From contig NZ_LBMU02000088.1 in the NCBI RefSeq assembly GCF_001005085.2, forward strand, positions 124,001-188,000: a stretch of DNA of 64,000 nucleotides, given 5' to 3'. Of the stretch, positions 34,599 to 43,115 are shown piece by piece. This DNA is from Streptomyces humi. Lineage in GTDB: Bacteria; Actinomycetota; Actinomycetes; Streptomycetales; Streptomycetaceae. Within the stretch, counting starts at the first letter, position 1. Every line of letters begins with the position of its first letter. The position numbers and the translations under genes are program-made. The notes under the pieces were generated by a model, which saw only the letters and a program-made list of their open reading frames with translations, was not told the DNA's origin and made no database searches.

Positions 34599-35063
34599 TC
34601 AGGCGTCGTCTGCCTGCTGTTCCGGGCGAATGCTGCCGAGGTCGACGACCTCCGTACCGATCTGCGCAAGAACGTCCTGTAGTCGGCGGACGGCGTCCTC
34701 CGCCTCCGTGTACTCCTCAGGACTCGGGAGGACGGTGCCGAAGGTGGCGCCACCTTCAGCCGGCAGGGCGCGCCAGCGCAGGACTGGTTCGAGCGCGTTG
34801 AGAGCGCCGGAGAGGAACCAGGCCAGGCGACCGTGCGTGCGCGCGAGGGCGATGGCGAGAACGGCGAGCGTTTCCCGCAGGTGTTCGAGCCGCTGGATGC
34901 GAGGCTGAACCTCCTGGACGTCCGGAGGGCCCACGGCGTCGCGCAGGCCGGCCTCGACCTCGCGGGCGAGTGCGCGCTCGCTCAGCGTCAGTCTCCATAC
35001 ATCGCCCTGGATCTGCTGCTCGGCTTCCTCGACCAGCACCGCGACGATTCTCCGCATGTCCAT
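34599..35063 (-). CDS. Hypothetical helical protein
   Basis: 154 residues from the ATG of MDMRRIVAVLVEEAEQQI; an alternative ATG lies two codons later. Not recognised. Almost entirely helical with coiled-coil-like heptads (RIQRLEHLRETLAVLAIALARTHGRLAWFLSGALNAL) and an acidic tail. No signal peptide; one moderately hydrophobic helix. It ends opposite the alpha-galactosidase 3' region. Function unknown. Confidence 0.5.
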   Translation of the reverse strand: MDMRRIVAVLVEEAEQQIQGDVWRLTLSERALAREVEAGLRDAVGPPDVQEVQPRIQRLEHLRETLAVLAIALARTHGRLAWFLSGALNALEPVLRWRALPAEGGATFGTVLPSPEEYTEAEDAVRRLQDVLAQIGTEVVDLGSIRPEQQADDA

Positions 35064-35233
35064 GCTGATCACTCTAAACGGACGCCTCCTGCCGCCCGAC
35101 CCGGCCTTGACCGCTTGGGTACGGGCCGAGGGCCCGGAGCAGGCGCCGAGACCGGAGCCGCGGCTTCCGAGAGTGGGCCGCTGCCGGCTCTGACCAGGGG
35201 GCGGCCGCATGCGTAGTGGGGGCGCACCTTAGT

Positions 35234-35248
35234 CTTACAAGATGTAGG
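35234..35248. promoter_or_regulatory. BlaI-type operator A, upstream of the PBP gene
   Basis: TACA-AGA-TGTA, a perfect 4+3+4 dyad within CTTACAAGATGTAGG, lies about 40 bp before the PBP start codon. BlaI/MecI repressors recognise TACA/TGTA dyads, and a blaI gene lies 7 kb downstream. The same element recurs at 39995 and 40309. Confidence 0.5.
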
Positions 35249-35287
35249 AGATGTTGGGGGTGGGGTGCTGACTGAGGAGTGGCGAGA

Positions 35288-37744
35288 ATGAGCGAACACC
35301 GGCGCCGATCGTCGGGGCGGACCATGCCGTCCGGCTCCGACGGCATGCACCACGGCGGCCGGGCCGCGGCGCGCAGGGCCGCGCAGTCCCGGAACGGGCG
35401 CGCCCGCCGCGCGGAGCGTACGCGACGAACGGACGCCGGACGTTCCGGGCGGCGCCGCCTGGTCGACTACCCGCGGACGGGCCGACGCGGCCTCCGCCGG
35501 TGGCTGCCCTCGTGGAAGCTGGTGTCGGGCACCTTCCTGCTGTTCGTCGCCGGCCTGCTGGGCCTGTTCGGCTACGCCTACGCCACGACGACCATTCCGA
35601 GTGCGAACCCCAGCACCCAGGCGCAGAGCAACACCTACTACTGGTCGGACGGCTCGGTGATGACCACCCAGGGGGCGACCAACCGGCAGAACGTCGACCT
35701 CGCCCAGGTGCCGAAGCTGGTGCAGTGGGACTTCCTCGCCGCGGAGAACGCCACCTTCTACTCCGATCCGGGCGTCGACACGCAGGGCATGCTCCGCGCC
35801 GTCTACCACATGGCCACGGGCGGTGAGGTGCAGTCGGGGTCCACCATCACCCAGCAGTTCGTGAAGAACACCTACCTCAGCCAGGACCAGTCGGTCACCC
35901 GCAAGCTCAGGGAGATCATGATCTCTCTGAAGATCGGTGACCAGCTGTCCAAGCAGCAGATACTCCAGGGCTACCTCAACACCTGCTACTACGGCCGGGA
36001 CGCCTACGGCATAGAGGCCGCGGCCCGTACCTACTACCACGTGCACGCCTTCCAGCTGAACGTCAGCCAGGGTGCCTTCATCGCGGCCACGGTCAACGAG
36101 CCGAGCCTGCTGATGCACGCCGACACCGACCCGCAGGCCAAGGCCCAGGCCAAGGCGCGCTGGACGTACGTGCTGGACCGGATGGCCAAGATCCACAAGA
36201 TCACCGGCGCCCAGGAACAGCGGTACCTGGCGGCGGGGTTCCCCACGCCGAAGCCGTACGCGCCGTCGGCGGGCATGGCCGGGCAGACCGGATACCTGGT
36301 GCAGGCCGCGGAGAAGTACGTCGAGGCCCACACGTCCCTCACGGACCAGCAGCTGGGCCACGGCGGCTACCAGATCTACACCACCTTCGACAAGAAGAAG
36401 GTCGGCGCCCTGTCGGCGTCCGTCACGGCGATGGAGCGGAAGCATCTCGATCCACGGCACCGCACGGCCGACAAGGACGTCCAGGTCGGCGCGGCGTCGA
36501 TCGATCCGTCCACCGGCGCGGTCGTCGCGCTGTACGGCGGGCCCGGCTGGAACAAGGGGCACTGGACGGACAACGCGGACGCGACCGGCGTGCCGGTCGG
36601 CTCCACCTTCAAACCCGTCGACCTGGCCGCCGCTCTCGACCACGGCGCCGTCCTGGCCCCCGGTCAGCCGGCCTCACCGGTCACCCCGGCCTCGAAGTTC
36701 GACGGCGACGACGGCATCACCATCAGGAACCAGCAGGGCCAGGAGCTCCCGGACGCGAACGACCCCACAGGACTCCTCCACCAGCGCAACGACGTGACCA
36801 CGAAGTGGGGTTACATCACCCTGCGCAAGGCGATGGAGCAGTCGGTCAACACCCCGTACGTCCAGCTCGGCGAGTACGTCGGCTACGGCAACGTGGAGGG
36901 CGAGGCCCTGAAGGCGGGGCTCCTGCGCACGAGCCTCCAGTACGACACCCCGGGCTTCTACATCGGGACCTCCACCCCGTCGGCGATCCGGATGGCCGAC
37001 GTGTACGCGACCTTCGACGACGGCGGGGTCCAGCACGAGCCGTACTCGGTGACCAAGGTCGTCGCCGACGGCCGGCCGCTGACCGGCTTCGACAAGCCCA
37101 AGGGCACCACGGCCATGCCCGCCTCGACCGCCGACACCGTCACCGACGTCCTTCGGGACGTCGTCAAGAACGGCACCGGTACCAACGCCCAGGCCCTGGG
37201 CCGTCCGGTGGCCGGCAAGACGGGTACGACCGACGACTACAAGTCCGCCTGGTTCATCGGCTACACCCCGCAACTGACCACCGCCGTGAGCATGTTCAAG
37301 GAGGACCCGAAGAACGCCGGCCTCCGGTCCATGCAGGGCGTCGGCGGCTACGCCAAGGTCTTCGGCGCCGACATGCCCACCGAGGTGTGGACCGGCTACA
37401 TGACCGCCGCCCTCCAGGGGCAGCCCGTCGAGCAGTTCCCGCCCGCACCCGCGCTCGGCCGGTCCATGGACGAGTACGGCGCGCCCTCGCCCACCCCCTC
37501 CGCCACCGAGGCCCGGAGCACGCCCCCGGCCACCCCGACCGCGCCGGCCACCCCGACGCCCACCACCGCACCGTGCCGCGGGCACGGGAGGCACTGCGTC
37601 AGCCCGAGTCCGACCGGCACCGCCGGAACCACGGCCGGTACCGGCGGCGGCCTCCTGGGTGGCACGACCGGCGGCGACACCTCGCCGGCACCCACGCCGA
37701 CGAGCAGTACGCCGGCGCCGACAGGTGTCCGCGGGCGGCCCTGA
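35288..37744 (+). CDS. Class A penicillin-binding protein (transglycosylase-transpeptidase)
   Basis: 818 residues. Arg-rich cytoplasmic tail, one membrane anchor (~78-98), GT51 glycosyltransferase domain (~125-310) with catalytic Glu153 in AAENATFYSDPGVD and SGSTITQQFVKN. The transpeptidase domain (~400-720) has SxxK at Ser439-Lys442 (STFK), SxN at Ser519-Asn521 and KTG at Lys644. The tail is Pro/Thr-rich with two Cys (CRGHGRHC) that may form a disulfide. It polymerises and crosslinks peptidoglycan outside the membrane. A BlaI-type operator before the gene suggests it is an inducible PBP made under wall stress. It converges on the deacetylase gene with a 9-bp gap. Confidence 0.5.
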   Translation: MSEHRRRSSGRTMPSGSDGMHHGGRAAARRAAQSRNGRARRAERTRRTDAGRSGRRRLVDYPRTGRRGLRRWLPSWKLVSGTFLLFVAGLLGLFGYAYATTTIPSANPSTQAQSNTYYWSDGSVMTTQGATNRQNVDLAQVPKLVQWDFLAAENATFYSDPGVDTQGMLRAVYHMATGGEVQSGSTITQQFVKNTYLSQDQSVTRKLREIMISLKIGDQLSKQQILQGYLNTCYYGRDAYGIEAAARTYYHVHAFQLNVSQGAFIAATVNEPSLLMHADTDPQAKAQAKARWTYVLDRMAKIHKITGAQEQRYLAAGFPTPKPYAPSAGMAGQTGYLVQAAEKYVEAHTSLTDQQLGHGGYQIYTTFDKKKVGALSASVTAMERKHLDPRHRTADKDVQVGAASIDPSTGAVVALYGGPGWNKGHWTDNADATGVPVGSTFKPVDLAAALDHGAVLAPGQPASPVTPASKFDGDDGITIRNQQGQELPDANDPTGLLHQRNDVTTKWGYITLRKAMEQSVNTPYVQLGEYVGYGNVEGEALKAGLLRTSLQYDTPGFYIGTSTPSAIRMADVYATFDDGGVQHEPYSVTKVVADGRPLTGFDKPKGTTAMPASTADTVTDVLRDVVKNGTGTNAQALGRPVAGKTGTTDDYKSAWFIGYTPQLTTAVSMFKEDPKNAGLRSMQGVGGYAKVFGADMPTEVWTGYMTAALQGQPVEQFPPAPALGRSMDEYGAPSPTPSATEARSTPPATPTAPATPTPTTAPCRGHGRHCVSPSPTGTAGTTAGTGGGLLGGTTGGDTSPAPTPTSSTPAPTGVRGRP

Positions 37745-37753
37745 GGTGTCGTG

Positions 37754-38527
37754 TCAGCCGAGGCCGCGACCCGCCCCGCCGGTGGGCAGGCCGGGGACGC
37801 CGTGTTCGTTCAGCGGGCCGACCCGCCAGCCGCGTTCCTGGCAGGTGTCGAGGATGCGGGGGAGCGCGGCGAGGGTGGTGCGCCAGGAGCCGGTGGCGGA
37901 GGTGCAGTCGGAGTCGTGCAGCAGGATGGTGCCGCCACCGCGCAGGTCCCGCAGGACGGTGTGCTCGACGGACCGAGGGGTGGCCCGCCTGCGCCAGTCC
38001 TCGCCCCAGCAGGTCCACAGCACCGGGGTCAGGCCGAGGCGCCGGCAGGCCAGATGGGCGGCGGTGCTCATCACCCCGTACGGCGGCCGGAAGAGCACGG
38101 GCGGCCTGCCGGTCACGTCGGCCACGGCGTCGCGGGCGCGGGCGAGGTCGTCGTGGGCGGCACGCGGCGCGCGCAGCAGCAGCGGACGGTGGTGCCAGCC
38201 GTGGACGGCGATCTCGTGCCCGGCGGCGGCCATCTCCTTGGCGAGCCCCGGTGAGCGGGCCAGCATGGAGCCGAGCAGGAAGAAGGTGGCCCGCAGCCCG
38301 CGTGCGTCGAGGAGGTCGAGGAAGCGCGGGGTGGACAGGTGGTCGGGGCCGTCGTCGAAGGTGAGCGCGACATGATCCGGCCGGCCGCGGCCGGCCAGGC
38401 GGGGCATGGCCGTGTTGCGCAGGGGCCCGAACGTGGAGATCACGGGTGCCGCGTGCAGGGCCGCGAGCGCGGGCACCGCCGCGACGGAGGCGAGCGCCGT
38501 GGCACGGGCGAGACGGGCCGGGGTCAC
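37754..38527 (-). CDS. Polysaccharide deacetylase (NodB homology)
   Basis: 257 residues from a GTG that overlaps the stop of the upstream glycosyltransferase (GTGA). An N-terminal hydrophobic segment (~8-25) is likely a signal or membrane anchor. NodB motifs: catalytic FDDG at 57-60, metal His109 and His113 in HGWHH, RPPYG at 147-151, and a C-terminal LLHDSD. Such enzymes remove N- or O-acetyl groups from wall or exopolysaccharide sugars. Co-transcription with a glycosyltransferase and the shared BlaI-type operator suggest wall-polymer modification during envelope stress. Confidence 0.5.
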   Translation of the reverse strand: MTPARLARATALASVAAVPALAALHAAPVISTFGPLRNTAMPRLAGRGRPDHVALTFDDGPDHLSTPRFLDLLDARGLRATFFLLGSMLARSPGLAKEMAAAGHEIAVHGWHHRPLLLRAPRAAHDDLARARDAVADVTGRPPVLFRPPYGVMSTAAHLACRRLGLTPVLWTCWGEDWRRRATPRSVEHTVLRDLRGGGTILLHDSDCTSATGSWRTTLAALPRILDTCQERGWRVGPLNEHGVPGLPTGGAGRGLG

Positions 38528-39858
38528 CGTCCGTCTCCGTCCAGGTAATGGGCGACGGCCGTGAAGCGGGCGGGCGTCTCGTTGTAGGCGTGGGCCAGCG
38601 GGGCGGCGACGCCCAGACCGGCCGTGGCCGCCACGGTGACGGCCGTCAGGGCGGTCCGCCGGCGGCCGGCGAAGCGCCTCGCTGCGGGCTGTGCGTACGG
38701 CGCGGCGGGCGGCCCGGTCCTGGCGGCGATGGCGGTCACCGGTCCGGGAGCCAGGCGGTGCAGATCGAGTCCCACCGCACGCTGGGCCCGGCCGCGCGGT
38801 CCGTCGAGGAGTTCGGCCAGCACCGGGCCGAGGTCCGCCGGGTCGCGGATCCAGGCCGCCAGGCCCGCCTCGTCCAGGGCGTCCGCGTTGGTCCGGCCGT
38901 GACCGGGGATGCAGCGGTAACTGGCCACCGGCAGCCCGACGGCGAACGCCTCCAGCGCGGTCAGCCCGCCCGCGTTCTGCACCAGGACGTCGCAGGCGTG
39001 CATCAGTCCGGGCATGTCGTCCACCCAGCCGAAAGCGTGCGCGACGCCGTCCCCGCGCAGCTCCTCCGCGAGGGACTCGTTGCGCCCGCACACCACCACG
39101 GGTACCGCGACCCCGGTCGCCCGTATCTCGGCGGCGGCCCGTCGTACCGCTCCGACGCCCCACGACCCGGCGACCAGCAGGGCAAGGGGTGCGTCCGCGG
39201 GCAGGGCGAACCGCTCGCGGGCGGCGGTCCGCTGCCCGGCGGTGGCGGGGGAGAAGCGCGCGTCGGTGACCGGACCGACGACGGTGGCGGCGGCCGCGCC
39301 CTGTACATGGGCCTGCGCCGCCGGCACCGGGTGCACGGCCAGGTGGGCGTCGATGCCGGGGGCGACCCAGAGGGCGTGGACGGAGAAGTCGGTGAGGTAG
39401 GTGAGGGCCGGCACCGTCAGCCTGCCACGCCGGCGCAGTGCGCCGAGGACCTGGCTGGCTCCGGGGTAGGTCGAGACGACCACGCGGGTGTCCGGCGCGA
39501 GCGCCCGCAGAGTGCGCCGCTCGGCCGCGCGGAACAGGGCCCGCCACAGCGCGCTGGGGCGCGCGGCCCGGTCGGTGGCCGCGTACAGGCGCTGATAGCC
39601 GTCCGGCATCCAGGTCAGCATGCGGTGGTAGGTACCGCACAGCAGTCGTCCCGTCCCGGTGGGCAGCAGGTCCAGGAAGTCGTGCCGGTCCACCTGGTAT
39701 CCGTGCTCGGTCAGCCGCTGGGCCAGCCCCGCGGCCGCGCCGTCGTGTCCCGCGCCGACACCGGCCGAGATGATCGCGATCCGCCCGGCACCGCCCTGTG
39801 GCGGTGCGGCGGACGGCGAGGGCGCCGGCTCCGGCACCAGGTCGTCACGGTGGACCAC
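38524..39858 (-). CDS. MGDG synthase/MurG-like glycosyltransferase
   Basis: 444 residues, GTG start after AGGAGGCGATCCACC. The N-terminal Gly-rich segment AIISAGVGAGHDGAAAGLA is that of GT28 diacylglycerol glucosyl/galactosyltransferases. The C-terminal UDP-sugar site is VQNAGGLTALEAFAVGLPV. A hydrophobic stretch near residues 400-425 may tether it to the membrane. It likely adds a sugar to a lipid acceptor (glycolipid) using a nucleotide sugar at the cytoplasmic face. It is followed in the same operon by a NodB deacetylase, and a perfect BlaI-type dyad lies 137 bp upstream. The exact acceptor is unknown. Confidence 0.5.
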   Translation of the reverse strand: MVHRDDLVPEPAPSPSAAPPQGGAGRIAIISAGVGAGHDGAAAGLAQRLTEHGYQVDRHDFLDLLPTGTGRLLCGTYHRMLTWMPDGYQRLYAATDRAARPSALWRALFRAAERRTLRALAPDTRVVVSTYPGASQVLGALRRRGRLTVPALTYLTDFSVHALWVAPGIDAHLAVHPVPAAQAHVQGAAAATVVGPVTDARFSPATAGQRTAARERFALPADAPLALLVAGSWGVGAVRRAAAEIRATGVAVPVVVCGRNESLAEELRGDGVAHAFGWVDDMPGLMHACDVLVQNAGGLTALEAFAVGLPVASYRCIPGHGRTNADALDEAGLAAWIRDPADLGPVLAELLDGPRGRAQRAVGLDLHRLAPGPVTAIAARTGPPAAPYAQPAARRFAGRRRTALTAVTVAATAGLGVAAPLAHAYNETPARFTAVAHYLDGDGR

Positions 39859-39994
39859 GGTGGATCGCCTCCTGATGGGCTACGGGGCACGCCGGGCATG
39901 CCCCGGCCCAGACGGCGCTGCGGGCAGGCCGAGGCCGCGCCTGCGCGCGGGCCAGGGCCACTACTCGACCGCTGTGGTGCCGAGGAGGAAGCTA

Positions 39995-40007
39995 CTACAT
40001 GATGTAG
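39995..40007. promoter_or_regulatory. BlaI-type operator B (glycosyltransferase side)
   Basis: CTACATGATGTAG, a perfect dyad TACA-TGA-TGTA with C/G flanks, 137 bp upstream of the minus-strand glycosyltransferase. It lies in the 623-bp gap shared with the divergent PAP2 gene. No believable gene is present in that gap. Confidence 0.5.
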
Positions 40008-40095
40008 AACTTAGGAAACGATCGCCGCGGGCCGGGAATCCGGCGGCGGCCCGGGGTGCGGCATCCCTGCTCATGTCGCATGTCGCGTCAAGTTA

Positions 40096-40108
40096 CTACG
40101 AGATGTAG
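40096..40108. promoter_or_regulatory. BlaI-type operator C (imperfect)
   Basis: CTACGAGATGTAG matches the dyad with one mismatch (TACG instead of TACA), 101 bp from operator B. It may act cooperatively with B, or serve an unrecognised transcript between 40100 and 40300. Confidence 0.5.
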
Positions 40109-40308
40109 GAGTTCTGGTGGTTCACCGAGGGGCGGGGGCGATGGTGTGGGGTCTCCTGGCGGGCGCGGCGGATCTGTATGTGCGGGCGATGCTGCCGGGA
40201 TACCGCCTCCGGTCATCGGGTCGCCGCGCGCCCGCCGGGTGTCGTCCGGTCCGGCCCGGCGGCTGTGGCGTCGCCCGCTGCGGCGGAGGTGGCTCGGCCG
40301 CCCTGTAT

Positions 40309-40321
40309 CTACAAGATGTAG
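40309..40321. promoter_or_regulatory. BlaI-type operator D (PAP2 side)
   Basis: CTACAAGATGTAG, identical in its core (TACA-AGA-TGTA) to operator A, lies 160 bp upstream of the PAP2 phosphatase start on the plus strand, in the 5' flank expected to hold its promoter. Confidence 0.5.
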
Positions 40322-40481
40322 TAGGTTGGTCTGGTGGTCACTCCGGCGTCTTCGCCACGTCATTCAGGTGTCACCTCGCAAGCGTGAGGCGGCGGGTGAG
40401 TGACAGGGGCCGGGCCCCATGGCCGCCTCGCTCATTCCGTGAGCACTCCGCGCGCTCACAAGGACGGAAGGACCTCTGCCC

Positions 40482-41132
40482 ATGGCCGCGGCCGCCACCG
40501 CGTACCTGGCCCTCGACGGATCCGGCATCGACGGCTCGTTGTTCAGGTCGGTCACCGACTTCGCCCGTGACACCACATGGCTCAACACGCCCATGGAGGT
40601 GTGGACCAACCTCGGTCTCGGGGTCTTCGCCCTCCTCATGATCGCGGGCTGGTGGACCGCACGGCGCCGTGACCCACGGGCGATGACCGTCGCGCTGGCA
40701 GCGCCGGTCGCCGTCCTGACGGCCTTCGCCGCCGCCGAGGTCGTCAAGAAGCTCGTCGCGGAGGTGCGGCCCTGCCGGTCGATGCCTCACGCCTACTTCG
40801 TCGACACCTGCCCGGCACCTACGGACTACGCCTTTCCCAGCGGGCACGCCACCGTGGCCGCCGCGACCGTGGCAGCGCTCTTCCTGCTCGACCGCCGGCT
40901 GAGCGCCGTCGCCGCCGTGTTCGCCCTGCTGGAGGGCTTCAGCCGGGTCTACGTCGGCGCCCACTACCCCCACGACGTCCTCGGCTCCGCTGCCGTCGCC
41001 CTCCCGGTCGCCTTCCTCGTCAGCTCGGCGCTGGCCCGCTGGGCCACCCCGCTGGTCGGCTCCCTGAGCCACGGGGCGCTGCGCCCGTTGCTGACGACCG
41101 AGCTCTCAGTCGGCACGGCGTCGTCCCCCTGA
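40482..41132 (+). CDS. PAP2-family lipid phosphatase
   Basis: 216-residue membrane protein with five or six helices. The three PAP2 signature motifs are complete: KKLVAEVRP (residues 89-97), PSGH (119-122) and SRVYVGAHYPHD (154-165), with the catalytic His in the last. PAP2 enzymes dephosphorylate phosphatidic acid, diacylglycerol pyrophosphate or undecaprenyl pyrophosphate at the outer membrane face. Given the BlaI-type operator and the neighbouring PBP, recycling of the undecaprenyl carrier or supply of diacylglycerol to the glycosyltransferase is plausible (inference). Confidence 0.5.
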   Translation: MAAAATAYLALDGSGIDGSLFRSVTDFARDTTWLNTPMEVWTNLGLGVFALLMIAGWWTARRRDPRAMTVALAAPVAVLTAFAAAEVVKKLVAEVRPCRSMPHAYFVDTCPAPTDYAFPSGHATVAAATVAALFLLDRRLSAVAAVFALLEGFSRVYVGAHYPHDVLGSAAVALPVAFLVSSALARWATPLVGSLSHGALRPLLTTELSVGTASSP

Positions 41133-41225
41133 TCACCGCGACCGGCAGCAGCCCGGGTGGTGCGTACGGGGGCGGCGGCCGCGGTTCTCTCGCCGTGGCC
41201 GCCGGTGTCGGTGCACGCGTGCGGG

Positions 41226-41416
41226 GCGTAGACGGGCCGGGCCTAGACGGTCCGGGCGTAGACGGGTCCGGGCGTAGACGGGGCCGGGCGTAGACGGGTC
41301 CGGGCGTAGACGGGGCCGGGCGTAGACGGTCCGGGCCTAGACGGTCCGGGCGTAGACGGGGCCGGGCGTAGACGGGGCCGGGCGTAGACGGGGCCGGGCG
41401 TAGACGGGGCCGGGCG
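41226..41416. repeat. Twelve tandem copies of a 15-16 bp repeat
   Basis: Twelve consecutive units of the type GCGTAGACGGGTCCGG, varying at GTAGAC/CTAGAC and in the length of the G-run, fill most of the space between the PAP2 gene and the M56 gene. No gene is present in 41133-41487. It looks like a slippage-prone array and may form G-rich structures. Confidence 0.5.
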
Positions 41417-41487
41417 CCGGTATCCGGCTCGCGCCAGCCCGTGACCGGCCTTCTCGCTCGGCGGGGTGAGGACCGGCGCCGGGCAGG

Positions 41488-42516
41488 TCAGAAGTGGCGC
41501 TCTCCGTGCTCCGGACGGTCAGGGGCAGCACGGCAGCCGTCCGGTCCGGGTCCAGGCGGGTCGTCGTGGACGGTCGGCGCGGCGGCGGCAGGGGTGTCGG
41601 CGTGTGTCCCGCACAGCGCCCACTGCGCGCTGTCCAGCATGCGGTCGCTGTCCGAGGCGGCGTTGGCCAGGCTCGCGCAGCAGAGGGCCAGCAGCAGACC
41701 GCCCGCCAGCAAGGGCAGGCTCCGGCGGGCCGGCGGCGGGGCCAGCAGGGCCCGTACTCGCTCCGGCACCACCCCGCCGGTCGCGGCCAGCGCGGCGGGA
41801 CGGGACGCATCGGCGGACGCCAGGGCGGCGCGGCCCACGGCGCGGGCGACGACCGTACGGTCGCCGACCCGCTCGGCGGCCTCCTCGTCGGCCCAGCGCT
41901 CCAGGACGAAGTTGCCCGCGACGGCCACCGGCCGCAGCAGCGGGTTCAGGGCGGCGGTGAGCCGCCACACGCTCTGGAAGACGTGGTGTCGCCTGCGCAG
42001 GTGCGCCCGCTCATGGGCGAGCAGCGCCTCGCGCTCGGTGCCACTGAGCCGGCGCAGCATCCCCCGGGAGACGACGATCCGGCCCGGGGCCCCGGGCAGT
42101 GCGAAGGCCAGCGGGACGTCGTCGTCGAGTACGGCCAGCTCCGTGTGCCCGGGCAGCTCGGCGCACTCCCGACGGGCCCGGAGCAGGTGGCGGCCCTGCC
42201 GGACGGCGGCCACGCCGAGGGAGGCGACGCACACCACGAGCACCAGGGTGCTGACGGCCGCGACCACGGCGTAGACGGGGTCATGGGAGCGCAGCGCGGA
42301 CACGGACCAGCGGCCCTCCTCGGCGATCTCCGGGATCTGCGCCACTCCGGTGAAAGCCAGCAGGGCCAGGGATCCCGCCCAGCCGGCCGCCGTCACCAGC
42401 GCGGCACAGGCCAGCGCCAGGGCCGCCGGGCGCGGGGGCAGTCGGCGTGCCACGGGCGGCGCGAGCACGGCGAGCGCCGCCGTGACGAAGAACGGGATGT
42501 AGACGCTGATCAGCAC
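41488..42516 (-). CDS. M56-family membrane metallopeptidase (BlaR1/MecR1-like, no sensor domain)
   Basis: 342 residues, about four membrane helices. The cytoplasmic zinc-protease motif is His168-Glu169-x-x-His172 (LLAHERAHLRRRH), with Glu206 in LERWADEEA as probable third ligand. In BlaR1 this protease, once activated, leads to BlaI cleavage. The C-terminal penicillin-binding sensor of staphylococcal BlaR1/MecR1 is absent; after the last helix only ~50 residues remain. This resembles the short BlaR of mycobacteria. It lies 4 bp downstream of blaI, forming the usual repressor-protease pair. Confidence 0.5.
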   Translation of the reverse strand: MLISVYIPFFVTAALAVLAPPVARRLPPRPAALALACAALVTAAGWAGSLALLAFTGVAQIPEIAEEGRWSVSALRSHDPVYAVVAAVSTLVLVVCVASLGVAAVRQGRHLLRARRECAELPGHTELAVLDDDVPLAFALPGAPGRIVVSRGMLRRLSGTEREALLAHERAHLRRRHHVFQSVWRLTAALNPLLRPVAVAGNFVLERWADEEAAERVGDRTVVARAVGRAALASADASRPAALAATGGVVPERVRALLAPPPARRSLPLLAGGLLLALCCASLANAASDSDRMLDSAQWALCGTHADTPAAAAPTVHDDPPGPGPDGCRAAPDRPEHGERHF

Positions 42517-42520
42517 CGGC

Positions 42521-42949
42521 TCACCGCCTCCCGGGCGGGCGCCGGCTCTCGGGGAGTGCGTCGTCGTGCCCGGAGAGCAGTTGGTGCAGCAGGTGCTCGT
42601 CCTGTTCGGACAGTTCCGACACGAAGCGCGCCAGGACCGCCTGACGGTCGGAGCCGCCCGTCAGCAGGGAGTGCATGCGCTGGGCGGTGTGTGACGCCTC
42701 GTCCCGGGCCGGCTCGTAGGCGTAGCCACGGCCCTCGCGGTGCCGTACCAGCATGCCCTTGTCATGCAGCCGGGACAGGATGGTGAGGACGGTCGTGTAG
42801 GCGAGGTCGCCCGGCAGCTGTTCCCGGACCTCCCGCGCGGTCCGCGGACCGTCCGCCGCCCAGAGCGCGGCGAGCACGTCGCTCTCCAGTTGGCCGCGCG
42901 CCCGCCTGCCGGACGCCTCGTGGGCTTCCTCTTCTCCCTGGCCGGTCAC
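42521..42949 (-). CDS. BlaI/MecI/CopY-family repressor
   Basis: 142 residues. Winged helix at residues ~15-85: LESDVLAALWAADGPRTAREVREQL, then YTTVLTILSRLHDKGMLVRHREGRGYAYEP, the hallmark of Penicillinase_R proteins. The C-terminal dimerisation helix region FVSELSEQDEHLLHQLL follows. It should bind TACA/TGTA dyads as a dimer and be inactivated by the M56 protease encoded just after it. Matching operators precede the PBP, glycosyltransferase and PAP2 genes, and a G/C variant lies upstream of blaI. These make a compact predicted regulon. Confidence 0.5.
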   Translation of the reverse strand: MTGQGEEEAHEASGRRARGQLESDVLAALWAADGPRTAREVREQLPGDLAYTTVLTILSRLHDKGMLVRHREGRGYAYEPARDEASHTAQRMHSLLTGGSDRQAVLARFVSELSEQDEHLLHQLLSGHDDALPESRRPPGRR

Positions 42950-42997
42950 CTCGCCGTCCGCCTCTCCCTCGCCGTCGTCGCGTACAGGCTACCCGCC

Positions 42998-43022
42998 CAC
43001 GTCCTGCTGGTTGTAGGACGTG
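42998..43022. promoter_or_regulatory. Inverted repeat in the blaI leader
   Basis: Perfect 8-bp arms CACGTCCT and AGGACGTG separated by 9 bp, 49-73 bp upstream of the blaI start. It could be an operator for a different regulator or a hairpin in the blaI leader RNA. It lacks the TACA/TGTA core. Confidence 0.5.
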
Positions 43023-43115
43023 TCCTCGCGGGAGACCGGCAGGGGCGTCCTCTCTGCCTGCTCCGCCCGACCGCCCGGCGACATGTGAGATACCGGACGA
43101 TTCGGCGAGCGGCTA

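Noticed and set aside
40117..40641. Plus-strand open frame between BlaI operator C and the PAP2 gene
   Set aside because: It overlaps the PAP2 gene in another frame and turns into Arg/Pro/Ser-rich shadow sequence; the first 30 residues alone are not enough to support a gene.
41226..41416. CRISPR-like array
   Set aside because: Units are 15-16 bp and directly contiguous with no unique spacers; this is a minisatellite.
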